A stretch of DNA of 64,000 nucleotides. Source: Labilibaculum antarcticum (GTDB lineage: Bacteria > Bacteroidota > Bacteroidia > Bacteroidales > Marinifilaceae). The notes beneath the pieces are model-generated. The model did not search any database. It was not told where the DNA came from and saw nothing but the letters and a program-made list of their open reading frames with translations. Below are positions 27,088 through 35,092 of this stretch, one piece after another. A program made the position numbers and the translations under genes. Positions within the stretch are counted from its first letter, which is position 1. Each line of letters starts with the position of its first letter. Location: the NCBI RefSeq assembly GCF_002356295.1, contig NZ_AP018042.1, positions 3,070,361 through 3,134,360 of the forward strand. The letters are read 5' to 3'.

Positions 27088-28944
27088 ATGAGAACAAAAG
27101 CAATTCTAATAACACTTATTAGTCTATTCCTGATAGGGAATCTATCTGCAAAAAGCATAAGTGGAACAGTAAGCGATGAGTCAAATTCACCAATGCCAGG
27201 TGTTAGTATAATAATTAAAGGATCAAGTTATGGTTCGGTTACTAATATTGAGGGAAAGTACACGATTGAAGCCAATGAAAATGACATTTTGATTTTTGGA
27301 TTTATTGGGATGATTGCTCAGGAAATTAAAGTGAAGCAACAAAATATCATTAATGTAATTCTGAAAGCAGAAAAAATTGGTTTGGATGAAGTGATTGTGC
27401 AAGGATATAGTACGAAACAAAAAAAAGAACAAAAAATTAATCGAATGTATTCACCACTTCAAGGCAGAGTATCTGGAATTGCTATAATGGAAGAATGCGA
27501 ATCACTTGAAATTATGGATTATGATTCCGAAGAAGATTTCAATACTGAAGGATATTCCACAATCCGTGAAAACGGCTATAAAAGTGCCGTTAAAAGTCCT
27601 CTTTCTACTTTCTCGATTGATGTAGATGCTGCTTCGTATAGCAACGTGCGTCGATTTTTAGAAGAAGGAACAAAACCTCCAATTGATGCCGTTCGAATTG
27701 AAGAAATGGTAAATTATTTCAATTACGACTATTTGCAACCCAATGACGAGCATCCTTTTTCAATCACAAACGAAGTAGCCGAATGTCCTTGGAACTCAGA
27801 GAATTTATTGCTTCACATTGGTTTGCAAGGCAAAAAGATTGAAACCGAAAATCTGCCTGCATCCAATTTGGTATTTCTTCTCGATGTTTCCGGATCGATG
27901 GATTCTCCAAACAAATTGCCATTGCTAAAGAAAGCATTTAAGCTTTTGGTCGGTCAGCTAAGGGAAGATGATAGAGTTGCAATTGTTGTATATGCCGGAA
28001 ATTCAGGTTTGGTACTTCCTTCTACATCCGGTAATCGAAAAGAAGATATTCTAAATGCACTCAACCGCTTAAATGCTGGTGGTTCTACCGCCGGAGCATC
28101 AGGACTAAAGCAAGCCTACAAAGTGGCAAGTGAAAATTTTATTGATGGCGGAAACAATCGAATCATTTTAGCCACTGATGGTGATTTTAATATTGGACAA
28201 TCGAGTAATGCCGAAATGGAACGATTGATTGAAAAGGAACGTGAAAAGGGGATTTTTATTTCGGTTTTAGGTTTCGGAATGGGCAATTACAAAGATGATA
28301 AAATGGAAATTATTGCCGACAAAGGAAATGGAAACTATGCTTACATTGACAATATTTTGGAAGCAAAAAAAGTATTGGTGAATGAATTTGGCGGTACTTT
28401 ATTTACCATTGCTAAAGATGTGAAAATACAAATTGAATTCAATCCTGCTGTGGTTGCAGAATACCGATTGGTAGGATACGAAAACAGAATGTTGGCTAGT
28501 GAGGATTTTGAAGATGACACAAAAGATGCCGGGGAGTTGGGGTCGGGTCATAGCGTAACGGCTCTTTACGAGATAAAGCTGATGAAGAACAAGAAAAAAC
28601 AAGATCAGGAACTTAAATATCAGAATACAAGTTTAAATGCGACTGCATATTCTGGAAACGAACTTGCCACCGTAAAATTCCGATACAAAAAACCAGATGG
28701 ACAAAAGAGTCTGTTGCTGGAAAAAATAATTACCAATACTCGAATTGACAAACGGGAACTATCTAATAATTTTAAATTCTCAGCTTCTGTTGCTGGCTTT
28801 GGACTTCTTTTAAGAGACTCAAAATTTAAAGGAAACTGCTCTTACGAAATGCTGATTAATCTGGCTCAACAATCCAAGGGCGAAGATAAAGAAGGATATC
28901 GAAGTGAATTCATTCAACTAATGAAACTTGCCAATCAATTATAG
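27088..28944 (+). CDS. VWA-domain (YfbK-like) exported protein with CarboxypepD_reg and SusC-plug-like N-terminus
   Basis: A 618-residue protein with a signal peptide (ITLISLFLIGNLSAKS). Residues 24-95 are a carboxypeptidase-regulatory-like domain. Next comes DEVIVQGY (100-107) and LQGRVSGIAI (124-133), in the order found in SusC-type receptors. Then follow the VWA-N segment (STFSIDVDAASYSNVRRFL), the VWA domain with MIDAS DVSGSM near 265 and ATDGDFNIG, and a DUF3520-like C-terminus. It is probably a periplasmic or outer-membrane-facing metal-dependent adhesion protein. Divergent from the sigma gene across ~145 bases. Function unknown. Confidence 0.88.
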   Translation: MRTKAILITLISLFLIGNLSAKSISGTVSDESNSPMPGVSIIIKGSSYGSVTNIEGKYTIEANENDILIFGFIGMIAQEIKVKQQNIINVILKAEKIGLDEVIVQGYSTKQKKEQKINRMYSPLQGRVSGIAIMEECESLEIMDYDSEEDFNTEGYSTIRENGYKSAVKSPLSTFSIDVDAASYSNVRRFLEEGTKPPIDAVRIEEMVNYFNYDYLQPNDEHPFSITNEVAECPWNSENLLLHIGLQGKKIETENLPASNLVFLLDVSGSMDSPNKLPLLKKAFKLLVGQLREDDRVAIVVYAGNSGLVLPSTSGNRKEDILNALNRLNAGGSTAGASGLKQAYKVASENFIDGGNNRIILATDGDFNIGQSSNAEMERLIEKEREKGIFISVLGFGMGNYKDDKMEIIADKGNGNYAYIDNILEAKKVLVNEFGGTLFTIAKDVKIQIEFNPAVVAEYRLVGYENRMLASEDFEDDTKDAGELGSGHSVTALYEIKLMKNKKKQDQELKYQNTSLNATAYSGNELATVKFRYKKPDGQKSLLLEKIITNTRIDKRELSNNFKFSASVAGFGLLLRDSKFKGNCSYEMLINLAQQSKGEDKEGYRSEFIQLMKLANQL

Positions 28945-28951
28945 CACAGTA

Positions 28952-28980
28952 AAAGAGGCACCGAAAGGTGTCTCTTTCTT
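28952..28980 (+). terminator. Terminator after the VWA gene
   Basis: Arms AAAGAGGCACC and GGTGTCTCTTT with a GAAA tetraloop and a pyrimidine-rich tail. Confidence 0.85.
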
Positions 28981-29020
28981 TCAAATATCAACAATTAGTT
29001 TCTAATGATGGGATATTTAG

Positions 29021-29028
29021 TAATTTTG
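29021..29028 (+). promoter_or_regulatory. -7 element (TAATTTTG) of the DEAD-like gene
   Basis: A TAnnTTTG match with a TTTC 18 bases upstream as a weak -33. It lies inside the longest reading frame, so translation should start at Met 29056, not 29005. Confidence 0.55.
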
Positions 29029-29055
29029 CACGGAATACAAATATACAATACCCCA

Positions 29056-29667
29056 ATGTTTTTAAAAAAATTAGATCCAAAGCTTTTAGAAGCTATTGAA
29101 GAACACGGTTTTGAAACCCCAACAGAAGTTCAAAAGAGCTGCATTTCAAAAATAAAAAGCGGTGTTGATTTGTTTGTAAAGGCTCCTGCTGAATCAGGAA
29201 AGACTTATACGATTATTATTGGTCTTATTCAGCAACTTAAAGAAGAGTTCGAAGATGTTCCAAGAGCTATTGTCGTTGTTTCTACAAGAGAAAAGGCGAT
29301 TCAGCTAAAAGAACAGTTTCTTGAATTAAGCGAAGATACAAGTCTTCGAATATTTAGTGAGGGTGATGCCGGAAATTTACACAACCTCCGCGATAAGGTC
29401 TATGCCGGATCGGATATTGTTATCGCTACAGCAAGAAAATTCAACGAACTATACTCGTTTAGTGGAATTAATTTACGCAATTTAAAAATTGTTGCCATTG
29501 ATGATGCTGAAATGATAATTAAAGAGCAAATTGTTTCGGATATTAATCGTCTCTCGGATAACCTTCCAAGATGCCAACGAATTGTATTTACTACAAAAAT
29601 CACTAATAAAATGGACGATTACATGGACAATTACATGTACTCACCTATTGTTTTAGACTTTGAGTAA
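29056..29667 (+). CDS. Stand-alone DEAD-box-like RecA domain (degenerate, no helicase C-domain)
   Basis: A 203-residue protein. It has a Q-motif-like start (FETPTEVQKSCISKI), P-loop APAESGKTY, Ib-like VVVSTREKAIQL, and AIDDAEMI in the place of the DEAD box. FTTKIT replaces the SAT motif. It ends after this first RecA-like domain and lacks the second domain needed for helicase activity. Walker A Lys and Thr are kept, so nucleotide binding is possible. The frame is clean and flanked by a promoter and a terminator, so this is a real short gene and not a fragment. It may be an RNA-binding or regulatory protein. Confidence 0.8.
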   Translation: MFLKKLDPKLLEAIEEHGFETPTEVQKSCISKIKSGVDLFVKAPAESGKTYTIIIGLIQQLKEEFEDVPRAIVVVSTREKAIQLKEQFLELSEDTSLRIFSEGDAGNLHNLRDKVYAGSDIVIATARKFNELYSFSGINLRNLKIVAIDDAEMIIKEQIVSDINRLSDNLPRCQRIVFTTKITNKMDDYMDNYMYSPIVLDFE

Positions 29668-29673
29668 ATAAAT

Positions 29674-29707
29674 AAATGCCTCCAATGTTGCAACATTGGA
29701 GGCATTT
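29674..29707. terminator. Bidirectional terminator between the DEAD-like gene and dps
   Basis: A perfect 34-base palindrome, AAATGCCTCCAATGTTG and its complement (17-bp arms), serving both converging genes. Confidence 0.92.
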
Positions 29708-29712
29708 TTAGT

Positions 29713-30192
29713 TTAGCGTAAATAAGCTCTAAACATCCAGTTTAGCTTCTCAAAATAAGATACGTAAGCTGGCAATATATCTAAAGTTCCTTCGTCCCCA
29801 TTTTCATTTGCCTCTACAATTACCTCTTTTACCTTTTCAATTAAAACATTGTGCGACTGAATAATTTGTTGCACCATATCAGTGCCTGCACAATTTGAAT
29901 TCGCTTCCTGTATTGTTGAAATGGCAACGTAATCCGAAAAATTACCAAGAGGATGACCTTCCAGTGTTAAGATTCGCTCAGCAACTTCATCTACTTTATC
30001 GCTGGCGTCAACATATAATTCCTCAAATTTGGCGTGCAATTCAAAAAACTCTTTCCCTCCAACATTCCAATGAAAATTTCTGAGATTTTGATAATACACC
30101 TGATAATTTGCCAATAAAATTTGTAATTGCTCTACTTCTTTTTCTTTTGCATTTAATTCCAATACAGCGTTATCACTTTTAGCATTTTTCAT
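29713..30192 (-). CDS. dps: Dps-family DNA-protecting ferritin-like protein
   Basis: A 159-residue four-helix protein with the inter-subunit ferroxidase site: RNFHWNV (His), then KFEELYVDASDKVDEVAERIL (Asp/Glu) and GHPLG. Dodecameric Dps oxidises Fe2+ with peroxide, stores iron and shields DNA. Length is right for the family. Single gene with a shared terminator. I see no clear OxyR site upstream. Confidence 0.94.
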   Translation of the reverse strand: MKNAKSDNAVLELNAKEKEVEQLQILLANYQVYYQNLRNFHWNVGGKEFFELHAKFEELYVDASDKVDEVAERILTLEGHPLGNFSDYVAISTIQEANSNCAGTDMVQQIIQSHNVLIEKVKEVIVEANENGDEGTLDILPAYVSYFEKLNWMFRAYLR

Positions 30193-30382
30193 GTTTTCTT
30201 ATTTTTAGTTTACTATTATTTCTAATTCTCTGATACAAATATCACATCATTCAGATTATTAAAAGTTATGTGCCAATAAGAAAAACTTATTAGTTGAAAT
30301 TGAATAATTAAAATAGAAGTAGGGTAAGTCGGTATCAATTACGGTTATCTAGTAATCAGTCGTAAACTAAATAACTAAAAAG

Positions 30383-30838
30383 ATGATTCACAACAAACTC
30401 GATAAGCTGTTTGGGCAAGCCGGATCGATACTTGGTTGGATACTCATGCTTGTGGGAATTTATTCCGCCATTCTCCCTCTTAGTATATTATTGGTTTTAA
30501 TTGGATCGTTTATGGCATTTTCCCACTCTGGAATTTACCTTGATCAAGAAGATAAAAAATACAAATTCTACTACGCCTACTTTGGCATATTTAAATCAGG
30601 ATCCTGGAGAAGCTTAAAAAATATTGATCGTGTTGCCGGCATTTCATCTATTATTGTACGAGACTCCTATATCCCGGTACAAAAAGGAACGAATTTGAAG
30701 AAGAATGACTGTTTTGTAGTCCTGTTTTTGAAAAACCAAAATAGAAAAATCCCTTTTAAAAGATGCAAAGACTTGCTTGAGGCAAAGTTGGAAGCTCAAA
30801 AAATAGGTCAACTATTAAATCTAAATGTAGTTCAATAA
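30383..30838 (+). CDS. Hypothetical small membrane protein
   Basis: A 151-residue protein that I do not recognise. Two hydrophobic segments near residues 14-32 and 34-52 form a hairpin. A basic ~95-residue cytoplasmic tail (KSGSWRSLKNIDRVAGISSIIV..., KNDCFVVLFLKNQNRKIPFKRC) reads like a PH-type or DUF-type beta domain. Single gene with a terminator. Confidence 0.65.
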   Translation: MIHNKLDKLFGQAGSILGWILMLVGIYSAILPLSILLVLIGSFMAFSHSGIYLDQEDKKYKFYYAYFGIFKSGSWRSLKNIDRVAGISSIIVRDSYIPVQKGTNLKKNDCFVVLFLKNQNRKIPFKRCKDLLEAKLEAQKIGQLLNLNVVQ

Positions 30839-30881
30839 CCCTATAAATACCTCCTTGCTTTTACAGCAAGTCACAAACCAA

Positions 30882-30914
30882 AAAAGAACCTCTAAACTGA
30901 GGTTCTTTTTTCTT
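30882..30914 (+). terminator. Terminator between the small membrane protein and the C1 peptidase gene
   Basis: Arms AAAAGAACCTC and GAGGTTCTTTT with a 6-base loop and T-run. The A-run on the other side lets it work in both directions. Confidence 0.88.
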
Positions 30915-30933
30915 TATTATATTTTTGGTGAGT

Positions 30934-32322
30934 TTAGAACATATAATCCCAAATCGGTAATAATATCGGATCTGTTTTTAATGCTTTCTTAGCTTTTTCA
31001 TCCAAATAGGTTTTGTTGATTACAACACGAAACATGTATTCAGAAAACCATTCATCAGTAAAAGTTAAATATCCATTATTTCCTGCAGTAGTTCCCCACG
31101 AGTTTTCAAATTCCCATTTTACGGGTTTGTCATTTTTATCAACATCGACTCCAATTAATGCCATTGCATGAGAAGAACCGGACTCACGGGTTAGCACTCT
31201 CGCTTTTTTATCCATATCGAACTCAACACCCATTATAGAAGCGTAGTCGTAAGTATTGATATCCATCACACCAGCTTTTCGATTGTGCTGTTTCCCTACA
31301 TCGCAAGAGGCATACATGGCTTCATTGTTCTTGATGGAAGCCATTGCAAATTTCTTAATTTCCTTATTAGGAAGATTCAAATACGTCCAATTGATTCCTT
31401 CAGCAACATTTCTGTAATTCTTAATTTCGTATACCTTATAATAGTCACGAGTCGGATCATTCATAATCATCACCAATTCTGTTTTAGCAAAATCAGGATT
31501 AATTTCAGCTAAAAATTCTTTAGGTGTATACATTTTGCTTTCGCTGATTTTTCCATCAACATCCTTAAATCTCCAGGTGAAATTTACCGGAGGCTCACCC
31601 AAACTTAAAGCTAACATACGGTACACTGCTTTAAGGGCCGTCATTTTTGCCAATTCAACATCTTTAGTAGATGCTTTCTCAGCAATCATATTACGGAGCT
31701 TATAAGCTTCACCTCTTAGTTTTTCATTAATCAGACTCGTAATTTCGCGTGTTTTATTGCTCACCTTTGTTTCCGGCATTACTTCTGCGGGAACAACCCC
31801 ATACTTCTTAGCTATATTAAAAAAGGAATTCCAAACACCACCATCATCTACCGGGCCTTTAAAATAAAGAACCACTTCTCTATCATCCATCTTACGATCG
31901 GCCGTTGCGATTATATTCTCGAAGAATAGGTTCGACTTTTCAAATAGATCCCAGAAATAGTTGTAATTGTGAGAAAAATCGAATGATTTTATATTAAATT
32001 TCTTCATTACTTCAGGACGAATCGTATTCATAGAAGTAAACATCCAACATCTACCTGAGCTTTCCTGATTGGTTATTCCCTTTACATCCACTCTATATTT
32101 AAAGAAATGATCTGTTTTTCCAAGTTTTTCATGATTCAAAGACAGCTCTCTAATGCTTTCCGAATTGGTAATTGCATTTTGAATTGCTTTACTTGAAGCA
32201 TCTAATTTGAAACTTGCACGAATCTCGTTCAACATTTTAGCATCTACGGTTCCTTTTTTTTGTGCTATCGACATTACACTACATGCCAAAGCCAAAACAG
32301 GAATCAGTATAAATTTTTTCAT
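30934..32322 (-). CDS. Exported C1-family (bleomycin hydrolase/aminopeptidase C-like) cysteine peptidase
   Basis: A 462-residue protein with a signal peptide (PVLALACSVMSIAQ). The papain-fold catalytic residues of the C1B subfamily are visible: Cys in NQESSGRCWMFTSMN, His in SGSSHAMALIGVD and Asn in FENSWG. C1B enzymes are usually cytoplasmic aminopeptidases, and this copy is exported, as in many Bacteroidota. The C-terminus ends PILLPIWDYMF. Single gene. Confidence 0.93.
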   Translation of the reverse strand: MKKFILIPVLALACSVMSIAQKKGTVDAKMLNEIRASFKLDASSKAIQNAITNSESIRELSLNHEKLGKTDHFFKYRVDVKGITNQESSGRCWMFTSMNTIRPEVMKKFNIKSFDFSHNYNYFWDLFEKSNLFFENIIATADRKMDDREVVLYFKGPVDDGGVWNSFFNIAKKYGVVPAEVMPETKVSNKTREITSLINEKLRGEAYKLRNMIAEKASTKDVELAKMTALKAVYRMLALSLGEPPVNFTWRFKDVDGKISESKMYTPKEFLAEINPDFAKTELVMIMNDPTRDYYKVYEIKNYRNVAEGINWTYLNLPNKEIKKFAMASIKNNEAMYASCDVGKQHNRKAGVMDINTYDYASIMGVEFDMDKKARVLTRESGSSHAMALIGVDVDKNDKPVKWEFENSWGTTAGNNGYLTFTDEWFSEYMFRVVINKTYLDEKAKKALKTDPILLPIWDYMF

Positions 32323-32410
32323 CTGTTGTGTTTAAGTTGTTGTTGTTCTAAAATAATTTACACAAACTTAAAAAAACTCATCTTAATAAATGGCTAATTT
32401 CATTAGAAAT

Positions 32411-32514
32411 AGAGGGTGTCCAAAATTACCTTGTCTTCTTTTCTGTTTTTTTGATCCGTAGATGATTCAAACTCATTTTAATTCGATTTAGAAACATATT
32501 TTTGGACAATCTCT
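32411..32514. repeat. MITE-like element B (104 bp, terminal inverted repeats)
   Basis: Left end AGAGGGTGTCCAAAA (32411-32425) and right end TTTTGGACAATCTCT (32500-32514) form 15-base inverted repeats with two mismatches. The left 45 bases match element A (17350-17393) in inverted orientation. It lies in the divergent region between the C1 peptidase and nucleoside kinase genes and encodes nothing. Probably a non-autonomous transposon relic. Confidence 0.55.
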
Positions 32515-32652
32515 TTGTTTGTAATCCAATCAGAATGGTTTATGAAAGACGCTTAACAAAAATTAACCCGTTAGCTTTCAAATATGCTCTCCTTATTGTT
32601 ACCTTTAAAAGTAGTTTAATCATAACCGAACACATTGTAAATATAAAATTCT

Positions 32653-34320
32653 ATGGCAAAATTGATTGATATTTATGTTGATAATATAAAAGAGAAAAGA
32701 TCTTATCCTACTGGCACTGATCTTCAAACTATACTGGCGGATGTTAAGCCACAGCTGAATGGTGAAGTGCTTGGAGCGATGGTTAATAATAAATTGAAAG
32801 AGTTGAACTATGAAATATACAAACCTAAAAAGGTGATTTTTGTGGATGGAACACATCCTGATGGGCGAAGAATGTACGTTCGTTCCCTATGTTTTATGCT
32901 TTACAAAGCAGTTCATGATTTGTATCCCAAGGCCAGTTTTCGTGTTGAACATTCAATATCAAATGGTTTGTATTGTCGAATAACTGATAAGAATATAATT
33001 CTTGCGCCTGAAGATGTAGAAAATATAAAGAAGAGAGTGTTAGAGATTATCGAAGCTGATCTGCCCTTTGTTCGCGAAGAAATTGAAACGGAAAAAGCAA
33101 TTGAATTATTTGAAGCGCAGGGTTTGAAAGAGAAAACGAGTCTGTTTCGTACCCGTGGAAATTTATTTACATCTGTTTATCACTTAGGCGATAGTGTTGA
33201 TTATTTCTATGGATTCCTGGTTCCATCGACGAGTAAATTGAAGGTGTTCGATTTATTGCCATTTTCTCAGGGAATGTTACTTATGACACCGGGTAGAAGA
33301 GATCCTTCGGTAACCGAGACGTTTATTCCTCAGGAGAAAATGTTAAAGGTGTTCAGCGAGTACAAGCGTTGGGGAAAGGTTTTAAATATTTCGAATGTAG
33401 GTGATTTAAATTACTACGTTGAAAATGATAATATTTCGGAACTTATAAAAATCTCGGAAGCTTTACACGAGAAGAAAATTTCTCAAATTGCAGATAAGGT
33501 TAGAAAGAAAAGAAAGCATACGAAGCTGATTTTAATTTCCGGACCTTCGTCATCCGGGAAAACAACTTTTGGGAAGAGATTGGCAATTCAGCTTAAAGTA
33601 GCTGGTTTGCATCCGGTAAATTTGTCTTTAGACAATTACTTTGTTGATCGGGAGTTAACACCCAGAGATGAGAATGGGGAATATGACTTTGAGGCATTGG
33701 AATCTCTGGATGTTCGTTTATTTAATCAGAATTTGGTGGATTTGCTAAATGGGAAAGAAATAGAATTGCCAAAATTTTCATTTGAAACAGGTTCTCGTTA
33801 TTACGATGGTGAAAAATTAAAAATTAATGGGAAGCAGATATTAGTAGTGGAAGGCATTCATGCTTTAAATCCACAACTGACTCCACTTATTGCTGATGAG
33901 TCTAAATTTCGGATTTACATTTCCGCACTTACATCAATTTCTATTGATGGTCATAATCGAATTCCATCCACCGATAATCGCTTAATCAGAAGAATTGTCC
34001 GCGATCATAAATATCGTAATTATAGTGCTTTCGATACCATTAGTCGTTGGCCGAGTGTGAGACGTGGCGAAGAAAAAAATATTTTCCCATATCAGGAGGA
34101 GGCTGATGCAATGTTTAATTCAGCACTTCCCTACGAGTTGGGTGTTTTGAAGAGATATGCCGAACCTATACTAAATGAGATTCAGCCAAATCAAGCTGAA
34201 TATTCCGAAGCAAATAGATTATTGAAGTTTTTCAGCTACTTTCTTCCAATTAGTGATGATGATATTCCACCAACATCATTAATGAGAGAATTTTTAGGTG
34301 GTAGTACTTTTGAGTATTAG
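32653..34320 (+). CDS. Nucleoside (uridine-type) kinase with ThrRS-like TGS/second additional domain
   Basis: A 555-residue protein. Residues 1-60 are a TGS-like beta-grasp domain, 60-200 resemble the threonyl-tRNA synthetase second additional domain, and from about 290 a uridine kinase P-loop domain begins. That domain has ISGPSSSGKTTFGKRL, SLDNYFVDRELTPRDENGEYDFEALESLD and VVEGIHALNPQL. It phosphorylates a nucleoside; the substrate is probably uridine/cytidine but not certain. This fused form is widespread in Bacteroidota and Clostridia. Terminator at 34352-34399. Confidence 0.9.
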   Translation: MAKLIDIYVDNIKEKRSYPTGTDLQTILADVKPQLNGEVLGAMVNNKLKELNYEIYKPKKVIFVDGTHPDGRRMYVRSLCFMLYKAVHDLYPKASFRVEHSISNGLYCRITDKNIILAPEDVENIKKRVLEIIEADLPFVREEIETEKAIELFEAQGLKEKTSLFRTRGNLFTSVYHLGDSVDYFYGFLVPSTSKLKVFDLLPFSQGMLLMTPGRRDPSVTETFIPQEKMLKVFSEYKRWGKVLNISNVGDLNYYVENDNISELIKISEALHEKKISQIADKVRKKRKHTKLILISGPSSSGKTTFGKRLAIQLKVAGLHPVNLSLDNYFVDRELTPRDENGEYDFEALESLDVRLFNQNLVDLLNGKEIELPKFSFETGSRYYDGEKLKINGKQILVVEGIHALNPQLTPLIADESKFRIYISALTSISIDGHNRIPSTDNRLIRRIVRDHKYRNYSAFDTISRWPSVRRGEEKNIFPYQEEADAMFNSALPYELGVLKRYAEPILNEIQPNQAEYSEANRLLKFFSYFLPISDDDIPPTSLMREFLGGSTFEY

Positions 34321-34322
34321 GT

Positions 34323-34504
34323 TGTTAATAACTTTTGCTTGTTTATATTCATCCCTGTTTAAGTTGTTAATAATCCTAATAATTTGAACAGGGATTTTTA
34401 GTTATTAACAATCGGAGTACCTGTAAATAGAGGTGCGACAAAGTTATTAACAAATTATCAACACTGTTAATAACCTGTTAGTATTCTGTTGAAAATGTGG
34501 AAAT
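34323..34504. other. Cluster of DnaA-box-like 9-mers (candidate replication-origin or DnaA-titration site)
   Basis: TTATTAACA occurs at 34402-34410 and 34444-34452 on the plus strand. It occurs inverted (TGTTAATAA) at 34323-34331, 34365-34373 and 34465-34473. TTATCAACA is at 34455-34463. Weaker forms are TGTTAGTAT (34476-34484) and TGTGGAAAT (34496-34504). TTATCAACA differs from E. coli TTATCCACA at one base and TTATTAACA at two. The region is intergenic and AT-rich, with a T-rich run at 34570-34595 that could unwind. dnaA is not adjacent, and the two flanking genes point toward the cluster. Confidence 0.45.
34352..34399 (+). terminator. Probable terminator of the nucleoside kinase gene
   Basis: Arms TCCCTGTT (34352-34359) and AACAGGGA (34387-34394), a long 27-base loop and then TTTTT. 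The loop contains one of the DnaA-box-like sites, so the hairpin may be coincidental. Confidence 0.5.
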
Positions 34505-34611
34505 GAATAATGCCTGATTTTTCAGAACCGGGGTGCAAATATAGGCTAAAAAGAAGGGATTGTGAAAGGATTTTTTTGGTTTTTTTCAATAAAAATAAGG
34601 CGTCGAGCTAA

Positions 34612-35058
34612 CTAACTCTTCATCATGCGATCTATCTCTCTTTTGTGGTCTTTTTGTTTTAAACTTTCTCTTTTATCGAAATGTTTTTTGCCTCGACAAA
34701 GGGCAATTTCCATTTTTGCAAAGCCTTTTTCGTTCAAGAATATTCTCAAAGGAACAATCGTTAAACCACTTTCTTTGGTTTTTCGATCCAATTTATCCAA
34801 CTCTTTTCGGTTTAAGAGAAGTTTTCGCTCCCTTTTTGCTTCGTGATTATAGTAAGAGCCGAATTTATATTCGGAAATGTGCATTTCTTTCACGTAAAGT
34901 TCATTTGCACTAAAGTAGCAAAATGAGTCTCCAATGTTTGCTTTTCCAGCGCGAATGGATTTAATTTCTGTTCCAAATAGTTGAATTCCTGCTACGAAGG
35001 TCTCGATGATTTCGTATTCGAAGCTGGCTTTTTTATTTCTAATATTGATTTTCTGCAT
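34612..35058 (-). CDS. smpB: SsrA-binding protein SmpB
   Basis: A 148-residue tmRNA partner for trans-translation of stalled ribosomes. Family signatures: [65 protein letters not shown], and the basic C-terminal tail [22 protein letters not shown]. Slightly short but complete. No tmRNA gene is seen in this window. 34 bases downstream of the first Yip1-like gene on the same strand. Confidence 0.96.
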   Translation of the reverse strand: MQKINIRNKKASFEYEIIETFVAGIQLFGTEIKSIRAGKANIGDSFCYFSANELYVKEMHISEYKFGSYYNHEAKRERKLLLNRKELDKLDRKTKESGLTIVPLRIFLNEKGFAKMEIALCRGKKHFDKRESLKQKDHKREIDRMMKS

Positions 35059-35092
35059 TGTGAATTCTTAAATTACGCAACAAATTTACTAT

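Noticed and set aside
29056-29667. Pseudogene (truncated helicase)
   Set aside because: The frame is intact, with its own -7 box and a tight terminator, and there is no remnant of a second helicase domain downstream.
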